Origin: Acorus gramineus
Lineage: Eukaryota; Streptophyta; Magnoliopsida; Acorales; Acoraceae
Reading direction: 5' to 3'
Length of the DNA: 64,000 nt
NCBI GenBank assembly: GCA_030737835.1
Contig: JAUJYN010000017.1
Location: 1,302,001 to 1,366,000, forward strand
Below, one piece after another: positions 1 through 9,205 of the stretch (positions are counted from its first letter, which is position 1; each line of letters opens with the position of its first letter). Made by a program: the position numbers and the translations under genes. The notes under the pieces were generated by a model. It had not been told where the DNA came from and ran no database searches. It was given only the letters and a program-made list of their open reading frames with translations.

Positions 1-578
1 AGTTAGACAGAAGAGAAACAACAACAACAACAACACACACACCCACCCTTTTTTACTATTTCTTGAGCTTCTATCTTGATCATCTCATGAACTCCCTCCT
101 CCTCTTCTCCTTGATCTCCATTACTCCCAACAATTATACACAATGAGAGGGAGAGGAGAAAAGAAAGCCTCGGATGGCTTCATTTGCTTGAGAAGGGGAG
201 AGAGAGAGATACAAATGGGGGGTCTTTAATTCTCATAAAGTGAGTTGGTGGGAGGGGGGTGTTTACAAGTCAACCCAACCAATGAAAAAAACAAATTTCA
301 AGACTTAGTTGACCATCCCCACTTAGGCGTGTGCATTTTCTCACAATCATCCAAATCAATAACGACCGAACCCGAATGCGATTTGGAACTGCATATTTTT
401 CCTAAACGTTATCGGAATACGATGAAATTTTTATGGGTAGTACAAAACGGTACCAAGACCTATAATATGCAGTTAGATTTTCAATCAGAGTACTCTAACT
501 CTCGCAGGTAGCTAAAAGCCAAAATTTTAGCGACTTCGATCGAAAAAAAATAAGGCTCCAAATGATACAAGCATAATA
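1..578 (-). mobile_element. B-like gypsy LTR, partial, minus strand
   Basis: This is the U3 side of a B-type LTR lying on the minus strand and cut by the window start. Read on the minus strand it begins TATTATGCTTGTATCATT, a mutated form of the TGTTATGCCTGTGTCATT start seen at 27483 and 52825. The family's conserved U3 block lies at about 360-560: CGATCGAA next to TTTTAGCGAC, then the AACTGCATAT box (all reverse complemented). It abuts a second minus LTR at 579 and appears to be inserted into it. The far end of this LTR, and therefore the target duplication, is outside the window. It encodes no protein; the small open frame at 245-511 lies across the conserved U3 block and is not a gene. Confidence 0.8.
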
Positions 579-2349
579 CTAGGTATTACTAGAAAAGGGG
601 GTAGTTTTACAACCAAAGACTACCTAAGGCATGCCATATTCTATATATCCAAATAAATACACAAGATAAATGCCCATACAAGCAGGGCGCATGCAAACAT
701 GATCATTCATGCATGAATACAAATACATAGGCAAGGTAGAATAGGGGGTTCTACACAATATAAGAGCTATACAGTCCTAGCATGTAATATCTAACATAAT
801 AGGGGTGCCAAAATGCCCTATGGATGTGTGATGCACGACTACGTGCATCGAGCGCTTCCCAAAGGATTGGATCAAACCACTCACAGATACTTGGATCGTC
901 GCGCGTCCGGTCTACAAGATTTGTAAGTCACAACACAATATATATAAACAACGTGACAACCACAACTCAAATAAATGAATCATAAACATGATCCCTAGCG
1001 CAGGACAGTGCGCGGGGTAGGGCGGGCAGCACGCGACGCACTCCCATGGCAACACAATCTCATGAACAAAATGCCATAACTTCTAAACCTTACAACCAAT
1101 GGTGCTCAAATCAAACTTGAAGCTACCTGACACATATATAAGCCTACTTTAAGAAGACACCAACTCTTAATATTGCCTACAGGATGCATACATAACTCAT
1201 ACACGTTCTCTGACATGTTGGGATCATAATCCGTACATACATCATAACTTGATTTAGCCTCTACATGCTCAAAATAAAATATTTCCAGACACTGGTCAAT
1301 TCCCACGTGAATCTGGACAATCCATGCAATTCAGGTCATAACTTACAACACATATCATATTATGACACCAAATTTCATATATAGCATCTAGACACATGAA
1401 GGATCATATCACATGAAGACATGGTCCCAAGAATATACCTCTAAATACTTGTTCCACAAGGATCTTAAGAAGAAAGAAATCTGCCTTACTTACAACACAA
1501 AGCCACCACCATCCATGCATAAACACAAATACCTCATGTGCAACAGCAATTACACATAACAACACCCACATGCAAGCCCTAGACAACATCCTAGCAAGCA
1601 TAAAAGAAGGGGAAGAAGATTACCAAGAGAGGGGGAGGAGAAGGGAAGGTGTTGGGGCTCACAATGACACCACACACACACCACCACCACTTCACCACCA
1701 TCACCACCATCTCCTTCACTTCTTCACAGCACACCTTCTACTTGGATGAACACACAAAGAGAGGGGGGCAATAGAGAGGGTCTGAGAGCTAGAGGAGGAG
1801 AAAGAGAGGAGAACATAGCATCAACAATATACACACACATGCACACACTCACCTTTCTTGATCTCCCTCTACATGCACCACTTCCTTTTTTTCTCTTTCA
1901 ACCAAACAAAAAGGAAATGAAAAGAAAAAGGAGAGCCAAAGAGGCTCGTTGAGAGTGAGAGGGAGAAACATTTGGGGGAGGGGCTTTTAATAGAGAAAAA
2001 GTGAGTTGGTGGGGTTGACAAGTCAACCCAACCATGCAAACAAACAAAAATGGTCAAAATAGCCCCACTTAGTCGTGCAAGCCATCTTTCATGCCAATCC
2101 AGTAATAATCAAACCTTGATGCGATTCAGAACTGCATAATTTTTTAAAATGATACCGGAATTCGATGAAATTTTTATGGATAATACACAACGGTACCAAG
2201 ACCCATAATATATAGTTAAATTTTCAATTAGAGCACTCCAACTGCCTCAGGTAGCTAAAAACAAAAATTGTGGTGGCTCCGATCGAAAAATAAGGCTCCA
2301 AATGACACTAACTTAACCAGAATTGCTCTTTTATGACACAGGCACAACA
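579..2349 (-). mobile_element. B-like gypsy LTR, minus strand, cut by the LTR at 1-578
   Basis: On the minus strand it starts TGTTGTGCCTGTGTCAT (ending at 2349) and carries the conserved U3 block at about 2120-2300. An exon-1-like pyrimidine and GGTGGT-rich tract follows at about 1620-1760, and the shared central block at about 820-920 (GATCCAA next to the primer-like GACCGGACGCGCGACGATCC stretch). It then stops at 579, where the LTR at 1-578 begins. Its middle (about 930-1620) is ordinary mixed-composition DNA rather than the GC-rich island found in most other copies. A stretch of about 25 bp near 2310-2335, bounded by repeated TGACAC, interrupts the U3 start. The right flank is AT-rich DNA without LTR features. 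Confidence 0.75.
921..1623 (-). other. Intron-like variable insert of the 579-2349 LTR (not GC-rich)
   Basis: On the minus strand the segment begins with a donor-like GTAATC after CTTG and ends where other copies have TTGCAG|ATCT; here the acceptor reads CAA|ATCT, so the AG is mutated. The content does not resemble the GC-rich islands of the other LTRs. It is unique-looking sequence of average composition with no credible ORF. It shows that the middle of the LTR is exchangeable while the edges are conserved. Splicing is inferred, not seen. Confidence 0.4.
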
Positions 2350-3151
2350 AGTATGCCCTTAAATCCTTGATCGTCCATCGGCCTCAGCAATCACACATTC
2401 TTTAATAACTAATCATCCCCCTCCCCTCCACAAAAATCAAAGAAAATAAATCCAACAGTCATAGTCGACAGTCAGCACGGTTACGGACCCACTCCTCGGC
2501 ATCTCAGTCCAAGTATCTCGAAAAATATAAATTTTGACCTTTTATTTCTTTTCTTTTGTATCTAATTGTTCATATTATTAATCCCCATCTCTAAAAAATC
2601 GTAATTTTTATTTTTTTGTTCCATTAAATGTCCCACGATCTGGAATCGTCAATCCTTTCCCCTCCATCAACACTTCGAAGGTATATAATTTTTTTTTTTG
2701 TACTTTATTGTCATTTTTATTAATTTATTTAAAGTTTACAATATTTGTGTAAATATCTAAAATAATCAAATATAATATGTGTTATTTCTAGGGATTCCTC
2801 ACCTTAAACTTTGGATTTGAAGAAGGAAGATGTAGTCAGATTAAGTTTGGGGACAATCGGTAAACTATTTATCAATTTACATTTGAATGAAAAACATTAT
2901 TTAGTTTCTTTTAGAACCTTAAGTAACATTTTTTTTTTTTTGTGAATCATCGATGTGAAATTTGACATATTGTTTAAAAATATGATAATTATCTTTCAGA
3001 ATTATTCAGTGATATCTTTTGATTGAATGCCTTTATTTCATTTTATATATATTCATTTTTTAATTTATGCTATTGAAATTAAAAATATATATTTAGAGAT
3101 ATAGCTTTAGAATATATTGAGATAGGTGACATTAGCCCCCCCTTTATAAAA

Positions 3152-3169
3152 ATCCTGGTTTCGCCACTG
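3152..3169 (-). repeat. Orphan hAT-like terminal inverted repeat
   Basis: On the minus strand it reads CAGTGGCGAAACCAGGAT, close to the CAGTGGCGGAGCCAGGA-type ends of plant Tip100-like hAT elements. A run of seven C (on +) lies just inside. No matching partner terminus or 8-bp duplication was found upstream, so this is a relic of one end only. The family assignment rests on the terminal motif alone. Confidence 0.5.
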
Positions 3170-3991
3170 CCTACATGCCCAATCATCTAGTTGAATTTAA
3201 CATTATAAATATTATAAAAACCATATATTTAAGGGATATGCATGCACTTTGTGAATAGTCTCCAAGTTTTTAAATAAAATTTAAAAAAATTAAATTAAAA
3301 TCTGTCATTTTACAAAATAAACATATTTTTTTTGGAAAATATTAATGATATTTTTTTTTAACAATTAGTCAAGCTTTTCAAATAATTAAAAAAAGGATAG
3401 TGCTGACACATTATGAACTCGATTAACAGACCATGAGAAGAGATAAAACATCTTTGGTCGGTAAAACCAAGATTGTATTCTTCTCACCATTAGACAAGAT
3501 CGTACAAGATGAATAGGGTTACAAAACATTAGGTACAATATTGAAAGTCTGTCGAGATGTGTAGAAATGTAGAAAGCAATCTAATTGATTGATTTCCCTA
3601 TATATCTAACTAAAATCAAGTTTGACTAATTATAACCACAAAAAGAAATCTCCTAATGTAAAAAGACATTTCGAGCCACCAGACGTAGATAATCGTGTGG
3701 TCCTTGGAAAACATGTGCCCATCACATGCACTGATAACTGATATCATACACAAAAGTCGATTGATCTATCGAATGACTTTTAATCCATGTTCGGCACCAA
3801 TGTGTCACATAATAATTGACACATATTTCATCCGGGCTTCAAAATTGCTGTTTTTCTAGACATGTGAATCAATTTGTTTTCTCGCACCAGACAATCATGG
3901 TACGAAAGATAGATACATCTCTTTCTAGGTGAGATAGTGGTCCAGTGTATCTCCTGTTTGTGATTGAACACACCTGAGAAGATTAAACTCT

Positions 3992-4217
3992 GACTAGATT
4001 GTATTTTCAGGCCCCTACTCCACTCGCTTTCATGAGTTTATGGTGACGCTAACTTTACCTGAGAAATTATAGTACGAAGAGATGAAAGCAACATTTTTTT
4101 ATAAGAGACGTAGTTCAGTAAGTTTCCGGAGCACGCATTATGGGGTCTAGTGCTCACTAGATTCCATTTCCAGGCCCCTGTCCCCACTCGCTTTCATGAC
4201 CATTTAATGACGCTAAC
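3992..4217. repeat. Imperfect direct repeat, two copies about 165 bp apart
   Basis: The copies are at 3992-4053 and 4155-4217. Both contain ACTAGATT, then CAGGCCCCT, then CCACTCGCTTTCATGA, and end GACGCTAAC. They differ at scattered positions, so the duplication is old. It lies outside any LTR and has no coding potential. Confidence 0.7.
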
Positions 4218-4389
4218 ACCAACCCTCTTTCAGTGTAAAATGTGTCCCCAAACTTCAATCTCTTTGTACCTAGCCTCGTCCTCTTCATCACCCTCTAAAA
4301 GAATTTTACCATGCAAAAAATGAAAAAAAAAAGAAAAAGGCATCAATCCATCAAATACACATGCATAGAACAACCTAGCTGATAAAATG

Positions 4390-4750
4390 TGATGCAAAAT
4401 CACTGTGTATGTTTTTGGGTTTCAGTGGGTTTGAAAGAGTCTTCCACAATTTGTGGGATTTGTTATTAGTGGATGTGTTGTTTTTTAATGTGGTTAGTGA
4501 TGTGTCAGATGTTTGTTATTGTTAGCGGTTTCCAGATGTTTGTTATTCTTAGTGGGTAGTTATTAGAAAGTGAGTCACTTCTAGAGTTTTGTAATGCCTA
4601 TAAAAGGGCTAACTATCTTTCTTTATCAAGTAGTGAAGCAATTTTTCTTTTCTAAATTAATCTGTGCTTGCTTTGTTTTTTTTCTCCTCTGTTTTTTCTG
4701 CCAGTTTGCTGAAGCAAACAATTGCTAGTGCTCATCTTATTTTTCCAACA
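4390..4750 (+). mobile_element. 5' LTR of a Ty1/copia element (left edge approximate)
   Basis: A short LTR of roughly 350 bp ending TTTTCCAACA at 4750. It is followed after three bases by a primer binding site and, 170 bp on, by a copia gag. A TATA box (CTATAAAAG) lies at 4598-4606. The left edge is placed by the usual TG start and is uncertain by some tens of bases because no second copy of this LTR exists in the window to compare. Confidence 0.65.
4598..4606 (+). promoter_or_regulatory. TATA box of the copia LTR
   Basis: CTATAAAAG, about 145 bp before the LTR end and 325 bp before the gag start, which is a usual position for the promoter of a small copia LTR. Confidence 0.6.
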
Positions 4751-4753
4751 TTT

Positions 4754-4769
4754 TGGTATCATAGCCAGG
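4754..4769 (+). other. Primer binding site of the copia element
   Basis: TGGTATCATAGCCAGG lies three bases after the LTR end. It matches the 3' end of initiator tRNA-Met (canonical TGGTATCAGAGC) with one mismatch, as in most plant copia and gypsy elements. Confidence 0.85.
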
Positions 4770-4923
4770 TCTGATCAGCGTTGGGTGTACTCACCAATTG
4801 CAGAGGCTTATTGCTGAAACGTAGAGCCTTCAAGGAACCAAACGTGAAGGGTGACAGGAGTTATTCACTTCGCATAGAAACTATTCGATAAAAGTTCTGT
4901 GTGAGTTTTTCAAATCTGTTAGT

Positions 4924-5693
4924 ATGAATACTCTCAACCTTTCTGAGTCATTGGTTCCTATATTTAATGGTGATAACTATGAGTTTTGGAGTATTAAGAT
5001 GAAGACATTTTTTATTTCTCAAGATCTTTGGGATCTAGTTGAAAATGGGTATGCAGAAATTTAAAGTTCGAAGGCATCGGAGAAGAGTACTGCTGAATTG
5101 AAGGAGCTTCAAAAGAAAGACGCAAAAGCCTTGCTTGTTCTCCAACAAGCAGTGCATGAATCCATCTTTACCCGAATTGCAAATGCTACAAAGTCGAAGG
5201 AAGCATGGACCTTATTGAAGTAAGAGTTCCATGGTGATAGCAAGGTAACAATAGTGAAACTTCAAACCTTGAGAAGAGAATTTGAAACTCTTTTCATGAA
5301 AAATTCAGAATCTGTGCAAGAGTTCTTCTCTAGAGTTTCCATTATTATAACTCATATGATAACATTTGGTGAGAATATATCAGATCAAAAGGTTGTTGAG
5401 GAGTCTTCCTTCCAAGTTTGATGATGTGGTCACTGCGATAGAGTCTAAAGATATGTCTGTTTACTCACTTAATGAATTAATGGGCTCTCTTTTAGCTCAT
5501 GAATAGCGAATAAACAGGTCTCAAGAGAAGAAGGTTGAAAGTGCATTTGAATCAAGGGTTGACAGTCCAAGCAAGGGCAAATATGTTGAAGCTACATCTA
5601 ACCAAAAGAATGCAGGAAGAGGCTATGGACGTGGCGGCTATCGAGGCCGTGGTAGAGGAAGAGGATGGTCTAATATGCATCATCAGCGTAAAG
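4924..5693 (+). pseudogene. gag: Ty1/copia gag, broken, 5' part
   Basis: Structural protein of a plant copia retrotransposon. The frame starts MNTLNLSESLVPIFNGDNYE (4924), the typical UBN2/gag-polypeptide opening in which the FxGxNYxxW motif is followed by a K-M segment. It contains the family's LLxLQxAV and VQEFFSRV-type stretches, and a basic, glycine/arginine-rich segment (GRGYGRGG, RGRGRGR) just before the zinc knuckle. Breaks: TAA at 5062-5064, TAA at 5221-5223, a small deletion with frameshift near 5400, and TAG at about 5506. At 5694 the gene is interrupted by a solo LTR. The reading frame resumes exactly at 12311 once the insertion and its duplicated TAAAG are set aside. The remainder of gag, the protease and the start of integrase lie at 12306-12955. 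Confidence 0.9.
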
Positions 5694-6447
5694 TGTTATG
5701 CCTGTGTCATTTGGAGCCATTTCGGTTAAGCCTTGGTCACATCTAGGTCATTCAGGGCCTTTTTCTTTTTCGATCGGAGTCGCTAAAATTTTGGCTTTTA
5801 GCTACCTGCGGGAGTTGGAGTACTCTGATTGAAAATCTAACTGCATATTATGGGTTCTGGTACTGTTTAGTACTACCCATAAAAAATTTATCGAATTCTG
5901 GTAATGTTTTGAAAAATATGCAGTTCTGAACCGTATCCGGGTTTTGAGAGTTCCTGGTTAGTCGAATAGTGGGAGATATTTTGAGGATGTGGTGACCTTT
6001 GGTAACCTTACCCCCACCATGCTTAGTGATGAAGAAACCATTGGTCTTTTGGTATGTGAGTGGGTGAGCCTAACCCTAACCTCACCACCCCCCTTATGGT
6101 TACCCCTAGACACTATTTAGGCATGAAAATGACCTTTTTGCCCTTTCTCTCTCTCCCCCCCTCTCCCATTTCGTGGAACACCTTCTGTTATACTTGTGTC
6201 ACTTTTAGCCTGCTGGTAACCGTTGGAGCGTTCCGGCAGTTTTTCAAATTTTTAGGGTTTTCGATCGGAACCGCTAATTTTTGGACTGTTAGCTATCGTC
6301 CTGAGTTAGAGGACTCCGATTGGAAATCTAACTGCATATTTGGTGTCCTGGTGCCATTTTAGACCTCTCACGAAAATTTCGTCGAATTCCGGTAACGTTT
6401 CTGAAATTTCGCAGTTCCGAGGCGTATCTGGGTTTTTAAGTCTCTCA

Positions 6448-6457
6448 CTATATAAGT
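6448..6457 (+). promoter_or_regulatory. Probable TATA box of the A LTR
   Basis: CTATATAAGT about 260 bp after the LTR start. The same place in the minus LTR at 42239-45796 has CTATATAAAGG (45533-45543), so the motif is conserved between copies. The transcription start would lie near 6480. Confidence 0.55.
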
Positions 6458-6773
6458 GAAAGCATAAAATATCCTGGCACTATTCATCATCCCCTACCTT
6501 GAGCCCTCTCTCTCCTCTCCTCCGTTTTTCTTCCGTTTGAGGCCCTTAGACCCCTCAAAACTTAAAAGTTAAAACCTAGGAAGTGTAGATCGGGTCTCGA
6601 TCTACACCCCGGTGGTTTCAAATCCCCATTCCGGCGAGTTTCGCCCCTCCGTCCGCCCTCTCTTCACCTCTGTTTTGAGCCATTTCGGTGGTGGAGGTAG
6701 ATCGGGGCGTGGGAAACCTTTTGGGAGAGGTTTCGGCGCGCGGAGAGCAACCGGACTTCGCTCCCTCCCCTTG

Positions 6774-8145
6774 GTAAGCCTCTTTTTCCCCTCTTTCTTG
6801 CTTAGATGTATGCTAAGAAGGTGGAAATGGGGTTGGGTGGAGGTTGGCAGCGGTGGGTAGCCGTCGGAGGGCTGTGGGAGGTGGTCGGAGGCTTTGGGGT
6901 GGCCGGAGGTGGGTGGTAGGGGAGCTCGGGCTGGCTGGCTGCTGTCTCGGGCAGGGCAGTAGCGCAGGGCAGCAGGCGCAAGGCAGCAGGCGCAGTGGTT
7001 GGCGCGGGCGTGCGCGCGCGTGCGCGCGGGCGTGCGCGCGTGAGTGCGCTCGGGCGGTGCTGGGGGTCAGCAGGGCTGGGCGTGCGGGCGCTCGACTGGC
7101 GCTGGAGGCCAGCAGGGCTGGGCGTGTGCGCTGGGCAGGCTGGCAGGGCTAGCTCGGGTAGGCTGGGAGCAGGTGCACCAGGTTGCCGGGCGCGGGAGGG
7201 CGTGCGCGTGGGTGCACGCGCGGGCGTGGGTTCGGGGGGTGCAGAGGGAAGCGTGTGGTGCAGGCTGGCTGCGGGTAGTGGCTGTGCGCCCTGGCAGGCC
7301 GGGCTGGCAGGCTGGGCGGCAGGCGAGCAGGGCAGGGGCGCTCGGGCATCAGGCGGGCAGTGCCCTGGGCGTGCAGGCGAGCGGTGCTCGGGCCACTCGG
7401 CGACGCGCGCAGGCAGGCAACGCGGGCAGCAGCGCGGGCAGGCTGGCAGGCGCGCGGGGCGCGTGCTGCCAGGCGCGCTGGGCGCGTGTTGCGTGGGCGT
7501 GCGCGTGGACGCTGGGTGAGGGTCCCGGGTGCTGGGCGCTGAGCGCTGGGCGCTGAGCGCTGGGCGCTGGGTCGCGGGTACCGGGTGCTGGCCGAGGGTG
7601 CTGGGCGCTGGGCGCTGGGCACCGCTGCGGGGCGTCGTGCAGGGTGCGCGCGGGGTGCGGCGAGGCGGCTAGTGGTGCGCGCGGGGTGCGCGCGGGGCAG
7701 AGTTGGCGGTGCACGCGGGGTGCGCGCGGGGGCGGAGCTGGCGGTGCGCGCGGGGTGCGCGCGGGGCGAGGCCTGGGCGCGCGGGGCGTGCGGCGTGCTC
7801 ACATGGTGTGCGCGGGGAGCGCGGGGGTGCGCGCGGGCTGCTGCGGCGGGGCGCAGTGGGCGGCGGCGCACCGGGTGGCTCGGCTGCGGGTCCAGGGCGG
7901 CGGGCAGGGGCCCGGCGGCTCCTGGGCGCGCGGGCTGAGGCGCGGCGGTGCACCCGAGGGGTCGGGTGGCCGTGCGGGTGGTTGCCGGTGGTGCGGGAGT
8001 GAGCCGGAGTGCTCGGGCTAGCGTGCGTACGTGCCGTATGTACGTTTGCCCGATTATGGGGTATTTTTGGGGTAGTTTAATGTATTGTTGGGTATTTTTA
8101 GTGTGTTTGTGGATTTTACTCACCGTATAAATGTCTGTGTTGCAG
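6774..8145 (+). other. Intron-like GC-rich island of the A solo LTR
   Basis: It begins GTAAGCC after CCCCTTG (6774) and ends TGTTGCAG (8145) before ATCTAGACGG. Almost the whole interior (6840-8000) is CG-rich: alternating CGCGCG/GTGCGCGCGGGG arrays, (GCTGGGC/GCTGAGC) minisatellite near 7530-7620 and about 50-bp units near 7660-7790. Both strands are open over hundreds of bases only because stop codons are AT-rich. The same bounded segment differs in length and content in every LTR of the window, while the donor-like and acceptor-like edges are kept. Splicing itself is inferred. Confidence 0.5.
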
Positions 8146-8936
8146 ATCTAGACGGACGGTCGCGCGACGACCCCGATCTCTGGTGAGTGGGACAATCCAA
8201 CCCAGTAGAGAGGTGTTATACGCACTTGGGCGTATACCGACCTCTCCTGGGGCACCGTGGATGAATATTGGCATGTTGTAAATTGTATATCATGCGAGCA
8301 TGATTTAATTGTAGAATGCATGTTACCCTAGACTTTGCATGTTAGGGACTTGCACCCTTAGGATATGTGTATGAGCCATGCAGCATGTCCCCTGGTTCCA
8401 TGTTAGGAAGCCCTGGCCTATGCATGTGTCCTACTAGTTTATTTATTTAATTAAATGCTAGTAAATGTTTAAATGCATGTTATAGTGAATATTATAGGGG
8501 AGGGGCCTTGCGAGGACAGCGGTGAGACCCGGGTTAGGGTACACCGTGTTCCTTGTTTGGTTGTCGGGGTGTCCTATAACGGGAACTCACGCTGCCCTCC
8601 CGAGTTTCTTTCCCCAACGATATTCCACCCTGTTATAACCTTATGCATGTTCCCCGCATCGTAGTTATGTGCCCTGGTGGGTTCTGAGGAATTCAGAACA
8701 TTAGTGTTGTTATGATGTGTTGTCTGCGGATCCGAGTGGATCATATGCGATGGATAGGCTGTTCTGTTCCCTTCGTTGGATCCGTGTAGAGACTACCTCA
8801 GCGTTAGACAGGTTGTCCCGTGCAGGGGCTCCCAGTAGTAGGCGCCTCCTGATTTGGTGAAGGACTGTGCTGAACATGGGAGTGGCCAAACGACCTACGG
8901 AGTGAGGAGAGACTATCAGTGGACCAAGGGTGACCA

Positions 8937-9205
8937 ACAGCCTAGTCAGTCCCAAGAGCCTATGTCACCCGTTGTAGGGTGAGGGTGAGGGTGTAGTGGG
9001 TTGGCGATGAGCGACCCGCTGGATTTGTCTATGGATGATTGTCAGTCCCAATATCCTTGGTCACCCATTGAGGGTGAGGGTGAGGGTGTAGCGGGTTGGC
9101 GGAAGCGACCCGTTGGTTTAGTGTTGATTAGTCCCAATATCCTTGGTCACCCATTGAGGGTGAGGGTGAGGGTGTAGTGGGTTGGCGGTAGTGACCCACT
9201 AGTTG
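8937..9205 (+). repeat. Three tandem units with GGGTGA tracts and a hairpin
   Basis: Each 70-90 bp unit has AGTCCCAA, a GTCACCC box, a (GAGGGT)n tract and a stem of the type GTGGGT - loop - ACCCAC (stems at about 8997-9022, 9089-9113 and 9174-9203). The paired bases change together between units. Similar one- or two-unit versions occur in most A and D LTRs (for example 18600-18795, 33500-33560, 55290-55350, and the minus copies at 40360-40510 and 42775-42940). Confidence 0.8.

Larger units (their letters stand above)
2350..4389. other. AT-rich stretch without a recognisable gene
   Basis: About 2 kb of AT-rich DNA with long A/T runs (for example 2690-2700, 2931-2941 and 3340-3360) and no open reading frame worth reporting. 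It holds one hAT-like terminal sequence (3152-3169) and an imperfect direct repeat (3992-4053 and 4155-4217). It is the only sizeable non-LTR stretch in the left half and probably represents older intergenic DNA in which the copia element sits. It could contain further decayed transposon pieces that I cannot recognise. Confidence 0.6.

Noticed and set aside
7149-8123. Long minus-strand open frame of 324 codons, rich in Ala, Pro and Arg
   Set aside because: It lies wholly in a GC-rich repeat array where all six frames are open for long distances. Composition is that of the CGCGCG repeats, there is no domain, and the other LTR copies do not keep the frame.
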